A stretch of 64,000 nucleotides of DNA from NCBI GenBank assembly GCA_018449715.1, contig JAAVVA010000005.1:372001-436000 (forward strand), read 5' to 3'. The position numbers and the translations under genes were made by a program. Shown in pieces: positions 43,739-53,093 of the stretch; the stretch's first letter is position 1; each line of letters starts with the position of its first letter. The notes below the pieces were generated by a model. The model was not told the DNA's origin. It did not search any database and worked only from the letters and a program-made list of their open reading frames with translations. This stretch comes from Acidobacteriaceae bacterium dw_441. Lineage in GTDB: Bacteria; Acidobacteriota; Terriglobia; Terriglobales; Acidobacteriaceae.

Positions 43739-45574
43739 TCATGGCTCCCTCCTCGCGTTGTGCTCGTCACTGAGGATCGCATCGACCGCAGCGATGCGTT
43801 GCCCGATCCAGCGCATGACGGGGACGGCCATCGAGTTGCCGAGAGCTTTATAGCGGGGGCCGTCGGAGGCGAGTTTGCCACGATACTCGACCAGCGTGTA
43901 ATCGTCGGGAAACCCTTGCAGTCGCTCGCACTCACGTGGCGTCAGGCGCCGGACGGCCATCTGGGGCGTCATGACTCCGTCGACTCGCCCGCCTTCGCCA
44001 CCACGTTGAAGCGTGCCTGAGATATCGGTCGACGCAGTAAGCTCGTTAGACCATGCAACGGATTGCTCTTGTAGGACAGCGGTCGTCGAGCTATTCTCGA
44101 TGCTGCCCGGCGCCCGCGTCCGCAGGCTACCGGCGATCTCGGTCGAAGATGCGGCGTTCGCAGTCTTGTCGCTGCCATGAAGTGTGTATGCGGTCGGAGA
44201 AGGGTTTTCCTCCGAACGAGATTGAAGGATGCCGTCGATCTGATTCCCGCCGCCACGTGAGCTGCTTAGGCTCCCATGGACATCACGCTCTCGCGCCTCG
44301 CCGCGTTGATTTGTGCTGAAGGCGATGGCGATTTGTCCGCCACCATTGGGATGGCTGCCATCATGTCCCATTCCACGCAGTGTCGGAGCAACATCGTCCG
44401 CGTCGGCCCCATGGTCTTTCGCGGAGAAGGCTATATAGCTATTGGTGCTGCCTCCAGCGGAGGCGCGCAGGCTGGCGCTCTCAGACACCTCGGGCATCGC
44501 TCCGCCCTCCCGCCCTCGCAGATTGAAGGCGACGGCCTGGGTACCGGGAGCGCTTTCGAGGGTGTGCGCAACATCGTTGGAGAAGCCGGAGCCATTGGAC
44601 TGCGTGTGCGCCGTACAGATGGCGACAGGCACCATGGGCGTTCCACGCCCGGTGCCGTCCTCACTCGCGTCGAAGCCATCGGCGGAGAGCGAGTGAGCAA
44701 TCAGTGTTTCTGTCTCGTAATCCTGCCTGCCCATACCACCGGCGTTCAGGCAATGGGAGATTTCATCGGTCGAGGAGATGACGCCGACGCCTAATTGATT
44801 GCGGACGAAACCATCCTTGCAGCCGGCATCGATGGTGGGGGCGGTGTCTGTGAGGCGACCGCCAGCAGGGCCGACTTCAACGCCCCCGGCAACTCTTTGC
44901 CGCGCTTCTCGGCGCGGCGGAGGATACCCCGACAAGCTGTGGCGCTCAAGTAGTACCGCTCGGGGACCTCTCCAGTCTCCAAGATGTCCGACAACGAAGA
45001 CGCGACGCCGTCGCTGGGGTACTCCGAAGTGTTGAGCGTCCAAAACTCGGTAGGCGATCCCATACCCGAGTTCGACCAGCATCCCGAGGAAGGCTCCAAA
45101 CGTGCGTCCGTCGTCGATCGACAGGACGCCGGGGACGTTCTCCCACACCACCCATAGGGGCCTGAGTCTGCCAGCAAGTCGAGCAAACTCGATGGTGAGG
45201 TTGCCACGCGGGTCATCCAGTCCCGCTCGCTTACCGGCGACGGAGAAAGACTGGCAAGGTGTTCCTCCGGCCAGAAGGTCGATTGTTCCCACATCCTCAG
45301 CTCCAATCTTTGTAAAATCGCCGGCATTGACAATCGCGCCATCGGCAGGCATAGCAACGATGTTGCGAATGGCGGCGGCGCGCTGCTTGGCCTCTTTGCG
45401 AGAGGACGCATTGTGCGGACTAGGCATGTGAACGGGGCGCGATGCGCGGTAGCGCGAGCGTAGAAGCCAGCAGCAAAATGGATCGATCTCCGCAAACATC
45501 GCGGGCTGCCAGCCGAGAGGTTGCCATGCAACCGATACGGCCTCGATGCCCGAGCACACGGAGAGATACCTCAA
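43739..45574 (-). CDS. DNA (cytosine-5) methyltransferase, orphan, phage-type
   Basis: 611 residues. Motif I is SVCSGIEAVSVAW, and the catalytic motif IV is GGTPCQSFS with C107. Motif VI (WENVPGVL) and motif VIII (GVPQRRRRVFVVG) follow. Motifs IX-X appear only near the C-terminus (RRLTPRECERLQGFPDDYT, GNSMAVPV). The roughly 280-residue segment between VIII and IX is a long Gly/Ser-rich target-recognition region, as in phage-type Dcm proteins. No cognate endonuclease is nearby, so it probably protects incoming element DNA from restriction. TTG start overlaps the stop of the preceding gene. Confidence 0.88.
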   Translation of the reverse strand: MRYLSVCSGIEAVSVAWQPLGWQPAMFAEIDPFCCWLLRSRYRASRPVHMPSPHNASSRKEAKQRAAAIRNIVAMPADGAIVNAGDFTKIGAEDVGTIDLLAGGTPCQSFSVAGKRAGLDDPRGNLTIEFARLAGRLRPLWVVWENVPGVLSIDDGRTFGAFLGMLVELGYGIAYRVLDAQHFGVPQRRRRVFVVGHLGDWRGPRAVLLERHSLSGYPPPRREARQRVAGGVEVGPAGGRLTDTAPTIDAGCKDGFVRNQLGVGVISSTDEISHCLNAGGMGRQDYETETLIAHSLSADGFDASEDGTGRGTPMVPVAICTAHTQSNGSGFSNDVAHTLESAPGTQAVAFNLRGREGGAMPEVSESASLRASAGGSTNSYIAFSAKDHGADADDVAPTLRGMGHDGSHPNGGGQIAIAFSTNQRGEARERDVHGSLSSSRGGGNQIDGILQSRSEENPSPTAYTLHGSDKTANAASSTEIAGSLRTRAPGSIENSSTTAVLQEQSVAWSNELTASTDISGTLQRGGEGGRVDGVMTPQMAVRRLTPRECERLQGFPDDYTLVEYRGKLASDGPRYKALGNSMAVPVMRWIGQRIAAVDAILSDEHNARREP

Positions 45575-45951
45575 GCAAGACTCCGAGCCGTGTGCTTCCG
45601 CGTGCAGAGGACGTTGAGCGCAGAGAGGATGTGCGCCATCGATGTATTGCGCCCATAAAGCACCATGTCCGCGTAGCGGACGGGTGCAAGATCGCCGATG
45701 CGATCCACCAGTAGCACAGGTATGTGCAAGTCCGCTTCGAGGAGACGATGGATGAGTCTTCCGGCAAAGTCACCCTGTCGTGCATGGATCAAGATGCCGC
45801 ACACGAGATCGCTCGCCATCATGATGGCGGCAGCATTTCTACTGTCATCGACGGCTGTGACCTCGTAGGGGTGCAGGCGGAGGGTGAATGCAATTGTGGA
45901 GAGCAATTCACGATCGGCGCAGTAGAGAAGAATCTGCTTGTTGGGTCTCAT
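45571..45951 (-). CDS. Receiver-like protein lacking the phosphorylation site
   Basis: 126 residues with a response-regulator-like pattern: KQILLYCADRELLSTIAFTLRLHPYEVTAVDD, then ASDLVCGILIHARQGDFAGRLIHRL and HIPVLLVDRIGD. The aspartate pocket and phospho-acceptor are missing (LIHARQGD in place of a D-x-x-M-P-type loop), so it is an atypical receiver or pseudo-receiver. It lies between virB8 and the C5 methyltransferase gene, and its stop overlaps the methyltransferase start. A protein-binding role in the transfer operon is possible. Confidence 0.55.
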   Translation of the reverse strand: MRPNKQILLYCADRELLSTIAFTLRLHPYEVTAVDDSRNAAAIMMASDLVCGILIHARQGDFAGRLIHRLLEADLHIPVLLVDRIGDLAPVRYADMVLYGRNTSMAHILSALNVLCTRKHTARSLA

Positions 45952-45956
45952 AGAGA

Positions 45957-46634
45957 TCAGCTCCCGAATGCCTGGTCTTCGTGGACGTAGCTGATGACGA
46001 GGCCGAGCGGATTCGTCAACAGCATGGCGTTGGGCACCTCATCGCGGAAGCCATAGATGACGTTCGCGGTCCAGCGCTCGCGGCTCTGCTCCTGCTGGTC
46101 GCCGGGCGAGTAGAAGACCTTCTCAAACTCAATGTGGGCGCGATAGGGTGCTTGCCTCGTGTCGTCGAGCACGACGGCCTTGATCTCGATATCGACATTG
46201 GCTGCGCTGGGATCGAGCAGGAAGGTATCGAGGGTTTTCGCCTTGTTCACACGCGCAAGCGTGGCCGACTGCAACTCGTTCGAGAAGAAGTTGAGTGATT
46301 CACCAAAATCGCGCTGTAATGTGGCATGATTACGCCCGTAGTAAAGTTGCGCCCACCGCGCCAGGTAGTATTTGCTGACGCGTTCGACAGGGACCTTCGA
46401 GAAGTCGTCGTAGTTCATCACCTGGCCGCGGCCGATATCGTAGACAGCGATGACGAGCGGCTTCAGCCGCGAGGCAGCCGTCTGCGCGCGATAGAGGAGC
46501 GTCAGCGAAGCGAGCGTGACGAAAGAGAGCACGAGCAACGCAACCTTGAGGTAACTGTTGGTGACAACCGGTTCGGCATAGAGCTCAAGGAACCTGTGTC
46601 CCGCTTCGGTCGTGGAGTAGGTAGTCTTTGCCAT
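45957..46634 (-). CDS. virB8: VirB8/TrbF-type T4SS inner-membrane protein
   Basis: About 225 residues. A short cytoplasmic N-terminus is followed by one transmembrane helix (VALLVLSFVTLASLTLLY), then a periplasmic domain with RVSKYYLARWAQLYYGRN and ending AMLLTNPLGLVISYVHEDQ. The NPLG-x-V block is characteristic of VirB8/TrbF periplasmic domains, which contact VirB10. ATG 46634 is supported by AAGGA upstream. Part of the VirB2-to-VirB8 operon. Confidence 0.85.
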   Translation of the reverse strand: MAKTTYSTTEAGHRFLELYAEPVVTNSYLKVALLVLSFVTLASLTLLYRAQTAASRLKPLVIAVYDIGRGQVMNYDDFSKVPVERVSKYYLARWAQLYYGRNHATLQRDFGESLNFFSNELQSATLARVNKAKTLDTFLLDPSAANVDIEIKAVVLDDTRQAPYRAHIEFEKVFYSPGDQQEQSRERWTANVIYGFRDEVPNAMLLTNPLGLVISYVHEDQAFGS

Positions 46635-46639
46635 AGCGA

Positions 46640-47461
46640 TCAATCCTTGTTGAGGTCGACCCATGTCCCAGCGCGACCGCCGAGGATGGAGCCCGTGAGT
46701 TCAGGAATCTTGTGCAGGCCGTAGACGCAGACGAAGGTCAGCGTGATCAGAGCAGGGAGAAGCGTCACGATGTTCGTGAGATCGAGCGTCCCGATTACGT
46801 GGAACATGCCGATGATGACCTTCGAGAAAACGAAGATGAAGGCGCTTGCGACGACCTGATAGAAGCTGAAGCCGATAAAGGCTTTGAGCCAGCCCCAGAA
46901 GAGCCAGTCCATCTTCGGCACAATGAACCAGGGGATGAAAATCGGCCCTACGAGTACGCAGACAGCAGTGGCAACATAGCCGTAGGCGATGACGGCGAAT
47001 ACGAACGCCTGCATAATGGCAAGAGCTACCTCCGCGATGAGCCAGGCAAGGTCTTCCTGTGGGCTGAAGAGTCCGGGTGGTGTACCAAGCTGCTGCTCGG
47101 CAGAGGTGATGGAGTCGACAATGTCCTGGGCGTTGTCGGTCTGAATCTGCGCGGAGATCTGGATAGCTTCTTTGGTGATGAGGTCGGAGAAGCTGTAGCT
47201 CGTGCCGGGAATCGGTGTCGAGTAATACGTGAGCATGCCGAGGCCGAAGGCGATCATGAGGATCAGGTCGGCGAATTTGGCGAAATGAAAGCCGCCGTGT
47301 CCCTGCGAAGCAGACAGGGCGGCTTTCACACCGAACCAGACAAGCAGGATGGTCGCAAGCCCGCGAAAGATATCGAGCCCGGTTGCCTGCAATGCCGCGC
47401 TGTGGGCGCTCAACAATTGGTTGATGGCCTGCGATAGGAAAGTGAGATAGTTTTGTCCCAT
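46640..47461 (-). CDS. virB6: VirB6/TrbL-type polytopic T4SS protein
   Basis: 273 residues with about six hydrophobic segments, including GLATILLVWFGVKAALSA, FADLILMIAFGLGMLTYY and FVFAVIAYGYVATAVCVLVGPIFIPW. This is the pattern of TrbL/VirB6, the inner-membrane channel component. It lies 3 nt after virB5 and 5 nt before virB8. The C-terminus carries a GGRAGTW tail. Confidence 0.85.
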   Translation of the reverse strand: MGQNYLTFLSQAINQLLSAHSAALQATGLDIFRGLATILLVWFGVKAALSASQGHGGFHFAKFADLILMIAFGLGMLTYYSTPIPGTSYSFSDLITKEAIQISAQIQTDNAQDIVDSITSAEQQLGTPPGLFSPQEDLAWLIAEVALAIMQAFVFAVIAYGYVATAVCVLVGPIFIPWFIVPKMDWLFWGWLKAFIGFSFYQVVASAFIFVFSKVIIGMFHVIGTLDLTNIVTLLPALITLTFVCVYGLHKIPELTGSILGGRAGTWVDLNKD

Positions 47462-47464
47462 GTG

Positions 47465-48367
47465 CTAGTTCCCGCTGGGGCTGAGAGAAATAGACTGGAT
47501 GGCCTGTGTCATGCCTCCGGTGGTCTGTTGCATGACGTTGGGGAAGTTCTGCTGGAAGTAAATGGCGTTGTTGATGGCGCGGTTCTGGGCGTCGATCTGC
47601 TGTTTCTGCGCGACCAACTGTTGCTGCACCGAGGCGGCGAGAAGCTGGTTCGTATCCTGCTGCGAGTGGATTTGGAGCAGCGTGGCGGAGTTGATCTTGC
47701 CGAGCAACGCATTCGAGCTTTGCTGGGTCGGATCGGTGGAGAAGGTATCCGAGTCAAGATTCGACAGCTTGGTTGCGAACGTCTGCTCATTGGTGCGGAT
47801 CGTTCCGAGTGTTGCCAGCGTGTTGGTTGTAGTCGTCTGAGCCAGCTCCGAGGTGGCGTACTGGTTCGCTACGGTCGCCTGGGCGCGCGAATCGAGTGAC
47901 GAGTAGTTGCCCGATGGGTAGCTCTGAGGCTGTATATAGGCGCTGTTGTAGCCCTGCTGGGCCTGAGGCAGACCGCCGAAGTTGAGAGCGTTCACAAGAG
48001 GCGATGTATTGCCGTAGGCGTTCGGTGGGGCTGCGAGACTCTTCCACTGAGACCAATCCGCTTTGTAACGGGCTTCAAGGTTCTGTGGCATCGTCGCCAT
48101 CTGGTAGGCGAGGTTGTACATGGTGACGATCTGCGTGCGCGTCTGTTCGGCAGTCGTGTAAATCTGTGCCTCTTTTAAGAGGTGCTGCTGCCAGTTGTTG
48201 AGTTCAGTCGCCCACTTCTGGAGTTGTGACTCGCCCTGCTCGATCTGCTGGATGGCATGGGCAGATTGCGTGGGGTCGTAGACGATGCCAGAGCCGAACT
48301 GTGCATGCGCCAGAGGCGCGCACAGGGAGGCGAGAATGATGACGAAAGCGCAGATGCGGGACTTCAT
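47465..48367 (-). CDS. virB5: VirB5/TrbJ-type T4SS pilus-associated protein
   Basis: 300 residues with a signal peptide (ICAFVIILASLCAPLAHAQ), followed by GIVYDPTQSAHAIQQIEQG, the beginning typical of TrbJ. The mature protein is largely alpha-helical with many Gln and Asn residues. TrbJ/VirB5 proteins decorate pili and mediate contact or entry exclusion. GGAG precedes the ATG. It is next to a small lipoprotein gene, as in other T4SS operons. Confidence 0.85.
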   Translation of the reverse strand: MKSRICAFVIILASLCAPLAHAQFGSGIVYDPTQSAHAIQQIEQGESQLQKWATELNNWQQHLLKEAQIYTTAEQTRTQIVTMYNLAYQMATMPQNLEARYKADWSQWKSLAAPPNAYGNTSPLVNALNFGGLPQAQQGYNSAYIQPQSYPSGNYSSLDSRAQATVANQYATSELAQTTTTNTLATLGTIRTNEQTFATKLSNLDSDTFSTDPTQQSSNALLGKINSATLLQIHSQQDTNQLLAASVQQQLVAQKQQIDAQNRAINNAIYFQQNFPNVMQQTTGGMTQAIQSISLSPSGN

Positions 48368-48394
48368 GGGAGACTCCTTTGCTGGGCCAGGGCG

Positions 48395-48601
48395 TTAAAC
48401 CGTGGCGTTGGGTGGAAAGACAGGTTGAAGTTGTGGAATCGGACGCTGCGGGTGGCTGTGCTGCCTGCATCTGCATCCCTTCGAGCAGGGATCGGAGGAT
48501 GGCAGCCGGGCGCCACAAGGCGAAGGTTTACCGGGCTGCGAGGGCGAGGCGCAGCCAAGCACAAGCAGACAGGCGAGGAGTGAAATGAGAGCGGAGCGCA
48601 T
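48395..48601 (-). CDS. Small lipoprotein, VirB7/TrbK-like position
   Basis: 68 residues. MRSALISLLACLLVLGC is a lipoprotein signal with lipobox VLG-C. The remaining about 50 residues are rich in proline and serine with three more cysteines. Its ATG overlaps the TGA of virB10 by one base, so translation is coupled. The small size and position between virB10 and virB5 suggest a VirB7 or TrbK (entry-exclusion) equivalent; sequence alone does not decide. Confidence 0.65.
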   Translation of the reverse strand: MRSALISLLACLLVLGCASPSQPGKPSPCGARLPSSDPCSKGCRCRQHSHPQRPIPQLQPVFPPNATV

Positions 48602-49860
48602 CAGAACACCTCCGGCATGTCGTGGTTCTCGTAACCGGGCAGGAGCATGTCCTGCGTGATGTAGACCTTGATCCTGTGACCCTCGCGAATGGTGATCGTG
48701 GGCGGGATGTTGATAAAGCGGTCGAGGACGTTTGCGCCGGACTGAGAGAGGCTGGAGGCGATGCCGGCTTTGTAGGCTTCCGTGCCCGATTCGTTGTATC
48801 CCTGATTCAGGTTGGTGGCCTCTGCCGCCCCGGAGATCACGCCCAGCGCAATGGAGGCACCGAATATCTCCAGGTAGTGGTTGTTGACCTTGTCCTTGAT
48901 GCCGGTGGCTCCGGCCTGATCGAGACCGTGGAACTGGTCGAGATCGACGGAGTAACCATCGGGCATCAGCATGCGGTGGAAGGTCACCGCGAGACGCTTC
49001 TGACCGAGGCTCGAAACCTTCTGCACATCGCCGAGGATGAAGGTGCCCTCGGGAATGAGCATGTGCTGGCGGTCCTGACTGTAGACGGGATTCGTCACCA
49101 TGACCTTGAGCGGGCCAGAGAACTCACCATCGAGCCGGTTCACCAGAACCGTGTCGATGGTGGTGCCCTCGAAGACGACGAAAGGCTGACCATGTGCGGA
49201 ATTGACATTCACTTCGGGCGCACGCTTGTTCGTTGGGCCGGGAGTAGCCGAGGCAGTCTGTGGTGTAGCAGCCTGCGGTGAGTTCGCGGGATGACCCGCA
49301 TCAGACCCCGAAGCAGCTTCCCCAGTGACCGATGAGCGCGGAGCGCCAGCATCGAGAGCGACGAGGTTGGAGGCAAAACGGGACTTGAAGGACATTGCTT
49401 TTTCCGCATCAGCGATAGGGTCGCGCTGAGGCTCCGCAGGTTGAGCGGCTACAGGCGGAGGTAACTGCGAAGCAGGAGCCGAAACGCCTGGCTGCGGTGA
49501 ATTCATCGCCTGTGTCGTTCCAACTGGAGACGTGGCAACGGTGCCGCGTTGCGCAGCTGCTTGCCGTTGCTGGGCGCTGAGATCCTGCTCCAGCTCCTGA
49601 ATCTTGCGTTGGTTCACGTCGGTGGAGGCAGAGCTGGCTGTCGCTGGAGTAGCCTTAGTCGCGGACTGGGGATGGTTCTTCGAGAACATCACGGCCATCA
49701 GGATCAGGACGGCAAGCCCGGCGACCACATAGCCTTGCGCCTGCTTGGGCACGACGCCTTCGGGCAGCTTGCGCTTGTCGCGCAACTGCGCGTTGGGGAC
49801 CTGCAGGGTGGGCGGATCGTCATGAGGCTGAACTTCTGAAACAGGTTTTTCGTCTGGCAT
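48601..49860 (-). CDS. virB10: VirB10/TrbI-type T4SS core-complex protein
   Basis: 419 residues. One transmembrane helix (YVVAGLAVLILMAVMF, about residues 44-60) follows a cytoplasmic N-terminus. A long Pro/Ala/Gln-rich periplasmic linker comes next. The C-terminal beta domain has VFEGTTIDTVLVNRLDGEFSG, LIPEGTFILGDVQKV and TITIREGHRIKVYI, typical of VirB10/TrbI. It spans both membranes and forms the outer-membrane pore with VirB9 and VirB7. Located 8 nt after virB9. Confidence 0.93.
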   Translation of the reverse strand: MPDEKPVSEVQPHDDPPTLQVPNAQLRDKRKLPEGVVPKQAQGYVVAGLAVLILMAVMFSKNHPQSATKATPATASSASTDVNQRKIQELEQDLSAQQRQAAAQRGTVATSPVGTTQAMNSPQPGVSAPASQLPPPVAAQPAEPQRDPIADAEKAMSFKSRFASNLVALDAGAPRSSVTGEAASGSDAGHPANSPQAATPQTASATPGPTNKRAPEVNVNSAHGQPFVVFEGTTIDTVLVNRLDGEFSGPLKVMVTNPVYSQDRQHMLIPEGTFILGDVQKVSSLGQKRLAVTFHRMLMPDGYSVDLDQFHGLDQAGATGIKDKVNNHYLEIFGASIALGVISGAAEATNLNQGYNESGTEAYKAGIASSLSQSGANVLDRFINIPPTITIREGHRIKVYITQDMLLPGYENHDMPEVF

Positions 49861-49868
49861 CGGCGCAC

Positions 49869-50621
49869 CTATTTCGCTTTCCGCTCGAAGTCGAGCTTGT
49901 GCTTGCCGATCTCGAGATACCCCTTGTCGACCACCGTAGGCAGGATGTAGGTGCCATCCTTTAACTGGAAGGTGATGAGGTCGGGCTTACCGTCCTTCAG
50001 TTCATAGACGGAGAACTTCTCCGCAGCCGAGGACTTGATGTACGTGAACTTGTCGTCGTGGTAGATGGCTGAGACGTCGAAGGGAGACTCGCTGTGGTAG
50101 CTGTAGTCGAACTTGAGCGCCTGGGTCGGATAGTCGGCGCGGAATGCTTCGACAGCAGTCGCAGCGCGTGCTTGCGCAAGCTGCGTGGCAGCACGGGCCG
50201 CATCGACTTCGGCGGCAGGAACGAACTGCCGCGCACCGTTCGCGGTGGCGAGAGATGACGGGTCGGACGGCTCGATAACAACCTTCAGGTCGGGATCGCC
50301 CGTCTCGACATCATCAAGCGTGAAGGAGTACACGCTGCCGTGGTCGGTGATCAGATTAAGGTTGGAGTGAATGCCTTCCTTGGCCGGATGCAGGAAGCAG
50401 TAGTTGCCGACCGTGTCGATGATCCAGTAATCCTTGTCGCCGGTAGCGACCTGCATGATTTTCTCGGTCGAGGGCAACTCGATCAGAGTGGTGTAGCGCA
50501 TCTTTGCGCGCACACTGACGATGTCGTTGGCGTGGTACTTCACGATGCGGGCGGACTGCTGGCCGTGGGCGACGGTAGCGGCCAGGCCAAGCAATAACGG
50601 GACGATAGGTGATGGGCGCAT
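49869..50621 (-). CDS. virB9: VirB9/TrbG-type T4SS core-complex protein
   Basis: 250 residues with a signal peptide (IVPLLLGLAATVAHGQ), then a VirB9 N-terminal domain (VRAKMRYTTLIELPSTEKIMQV and DYWIIDTVGNYCFLHPAKEG) and a C-terminal domain ending GYLEIGKHKLDFERK. It is a periplasmic scaffold binding VirB10 and the lipoprotein. Located 9 nt after virB4 and followed closely by virB10. Confidence 0.92.
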   Translation of the reverse strand: MRPSPIVPLLLGLAATVAHGQQSARIVKYHANDIVSVRAKMRYTTLIELPSTEKIMQVATGDKDYWIIDTVGNYCFLHPAKEGIHSNLNLITDHGSVYSFTLDDVETGDPDLKVVIEPSDPSSLATANGARQFVPAAEVDAARAATQLAQARAATAVEAFRADYPTQALKFDYSYHSESPFDVSAIYHDDKFTYIKSSAAEKFSVYELKDGKPDLITFQLKDGTYILPTVVDKGYLEIGKHKLDFERKAK

Positions 50622-50630
50622 GGTTCTCCT

Positions 50631-53093
50631 TTAGCGGTTGAGGGGATTAGGAAAGTCCTGGACCAGACGCAGAAGTCCCTGCTCTGGCCCGAAGCGGGCG
50701 AAGTATTCCTGCTTGCGAACGTTGTCGCGAGGCGTGTTGGTCGCCATCCAGTAGCTCAACGGGTCAACTGAAAGCTGAAGCTTCTTCGCATACTGCGGCT
50801 GCTTGAAGAGCAGGTCGCGCTTGGGGACGAGCGATTCGAGCAATTCGAGATCTGTGTCGTTCAACTGGAAGGCTTCGGCATAGAGTTTGCGATCGATGCC
50901 GGGGTTGGCCAGGAAGATACGGCTGGGGCAGGACTCATTCACCAGTTGCAGCAGGTTATTGTTGACCAGTTCGATCATCGATTGCGTGGTCAGGAGCATG
51001 GCGGCGTTCAGCTTCCGCCACGTCTTCTCGGCCCGCATCACCCAGTCGTGGATGATCTGCCGCTTGAAGAAAATCCATGCCTCATCGATGACGAAGAGCT
51101 TGAAGGTCGCGATGTTCTGTTTCTTTTCGATCTCCGAGGCCGCGCGCTGGAGAAGATAGAACAGCATCGGCTCCAGAACATCGGGATACTTGTCCCAGCC
51201 ATCGAAATTGAAGGTCTGGAAGCGAGAGAACGTCAGCGTGTCCTCGACGTTGTCGAAGAGATAACCGAACTGTCCGGATTGCAGCCAGCGATGCAGACGC
51301 TCGCCGAGAGGCCCCACAATGGACGCGAAGTTGGTCAGCGTCCTGATCTCGCGCGGTAGCTTGTACGCACGCTCGATCCCGGCGAAGAGTGCCTTCTCGT
51401 CTTCAGGCGTGAGGTCGTAGCGTCCGCCTGCCTCAATCAGGACCCGCAGGAAGAGATAGAGAAAGTTCTGATTCTCATGAGTGGGCTCCAGTGAGAACGG
51501 ATTGATGCTGAAGCCCGGATCTTTCAATCCGACGTTGAGATAGCTCCCACCGAAGGATTGGGTCAGCATCTGGTAACTGGCGCCGAGGTCGAAGATGAAG
51601 GTCAGCGGACTGTACTTCTGCGCAGACTGGACGATGAAATTCGTGGTGAACGACTTGCCACTGCCTATAGCTCCGAGGATGAAGGCATTCGGCACATCGC
51701 CCCAGTGCAGGTTCAGATAATAGGGCGTGCCATGTGTCGACTCAAGGACGGCGAGGTATTCCTGATCTAGCTGATGGTTCCATCGAGAGCCTGTGTCGAT
51801 CGTGAAGAGGAAAGAGAGATCGGCATAGTTGGCGTTCAGCGCCCACTGTTTACGCAGGTTGAACTGCTTGTTACCAGGAACCGTCGCGAAGAACGCATTG
51901 AGTAGGTTGTAGCGTTCTTCGTAGAGCAGGCCATCATGCTGCGTGAACAGCTTCTGGAACTCGGCAACCGCGTGTTCGACCTTGACGTGGTCTTTGTCGT
52001 AGATGACGACCGACAGCGTGAATTCACCGAAGGATTTCCCCTCCATGCCCATGGCGGTGAGCGCGCTACCAAGCTCCGCAACTGCGGCAGCTTTCGAGTC
52101 GTCGACGAGGTTGTCCTGATTGCCTGTGTTTTGGCGGTCCTGAAGATTCGAAACGAAGCTGGTCTTCGAGTTGTGGTAATGCCGGCGGCGGGATGCGATT
52201 TCCTTGCGCGCCCTGTCGTTCGTGACCGGGTGCCACTCCGTGACGACGTGAAAGTTCGCAGGGATGTCGAACAGGCCCTGCAACAGCAGGGGGCGCGTCT
52301 CGCTGGGAAGCTCTTTCAGGGTGAGGACACGCAGGTAGTCATCGTCCAGACGGAGATAGCCGCGGTGGGCCTCCAGCTCCGAGTCGCATACCTGCCAGTC
52401 AAGATGACGTACGTCGCAGAGCGGAGCGTCATCGATCTTTGTGGGGCGGAGATTCACGAGACGGCGCAGTATGCGAAACGTCTCCTCCGCCCCTGGCAGC
52501 CCGACCGTCATGAGGTCGTTTAGCTGTCCACTCAAACTGTTCACTTTCTGTTGCAGGCGTAGACGGTCGCGCTCGATCTGCTCGTAGAGCAGAGAGCGCT
52601 CTCTATTGGCCGAGAACAGAGCGCGCAAGTCGCGCAGCGACGAGCGTGGATCCTTCGGCAACTGCGACAGAGCATGCAGCAGGCCGGTCTTCTGGTAGCT
52701 TCCCTCCACCATGACAATCCAGAAGATTTCAATGGAATAGAGCTGGTCGGACTTCGATTTCAGGAAGGCTGCGCGCTGCTCTACTGCTGCACGAACGAGG
52801 GGGTTTTCATATTCAGCATGCGGTATGACTGGATGATTGTGTTTGAACAAAATCTGGTAGAGGCGGCACTTGTCATCGAGCGAGCGGAAAGCGGCCTCAA
52901 GGCGCTTGGTCGCGTAGTCGAGACCGGCATGATCGAGGCTCTCGTAATCGATGCCGCCGATACTCAGGACGCTCCCAAGATCGCCGGACTTGGTGAGGAA
53001 GCTGTGCTCGTCCCAGAAGCCGTACAGATTCATCTGCGCGGCGAAGGAGCCCGCTTCCTTCCAGTCCTTCGTAATGTGCTCAACCTTGTGCAT
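50631..53093 (-). CDS. virB4: VirB4/TrbE-type T4SS ATPase
   Basis: 820 residues, the usual VirB4/TrbE length. Walker A is GAIGSGKSFTTNF, with Walker B at KLFVIDEAWIFFKR. The C-terminal ATPase also has LLTTQSMIELVNNNLLQ. The N-terminal CagE-like domain is complete. It energises pilus assembly and DNA translocation. It overlaps the end of virB3 by 14 nt, indicating coupled translation. One of the strongest markers that the region is a functional conjugation system. Confidence 0.95.
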   Translation of the reverse strand: MHKVEHITKDWKEAGSFAAQMNLYGFWDEHSFLTKSGDLGSVLSIGGIDYESLDHAGLDYATKRLEAAFRSLDDKCRLYQILFKHNHPVIPHAEYENPLVRAAVEQRAAFLKSKSDQLYSIEIFWIVMVEGSYQKTGLLHALSQLPKDPRSSLRDLRALFSANRERSLLYEQIERDRLRLQQKVNSLSGQLNDLMTVGLPGAEETFRILRRLVNLRPTKIDDAPLCDVRHLDWQVCDSELEAHRGYLRLDDDYLRVLTLKELPSETRPLLLQGLFDIPANFHVVTEWHPVTNDRARKEIASRRRHYHNSKTSFVSNLQDRQNTGNQDNLVDDSKAAAVAELGSALTAMGMEGKSFGEFTLSVVIYDKDHVKVEHAVAEFQKLFTQHDGLLYEERYNLLNAFFATVPGNKQFNLRKQWALNANYADLSFLFTIDTGSRWNHQLDQEYLAVLESTHGTPYYLNLHWGDVPNAFILGAIGSGKSFTTNFIVQSAQKYSPLTFIFDLGASYQMLTQSFGGSYLNVGLKDPGFSINPFSLEPTHENQNFLYLFLRVLIEAGGRYDLTPEDEKALFAGIERAYKLPREIRTLTNFASIVGPLGERLHRWLQSGQFGYLFDNVEDTLTFSRFQTFNFDGWDKYPDVLEPMLFYLLQRAASEIEKKQNIATFKLFVIDEAWIFFKRQIIHDWVMRAEKTWRKLNAAMLLTTQSMIELVNNNLLQLVNESCPSRIFLANPGIDRKLYAEAFQLNDTDLELLESLVPKRDLLFKQPQYAKKLQLSVDPLSYWMATNTPRDNVRKQEYFARFGPEQGLLRLVQDFPNPLNR

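Noticed and set aside
43125..43742. 205-codon minus-strand frame upstream of ssb
   Set aside because: It runs through the palindrome and the antisense of the decayed ssb copy and has no protein-like features.
43739..45574. Complete type II restriction-modification system
   Set aside because: Only methyltransferases are present; no cognate endonuclease gene is adjacent to either one, and the nuclease-like gene at 55297 looks modification- or partner-dependent instead.
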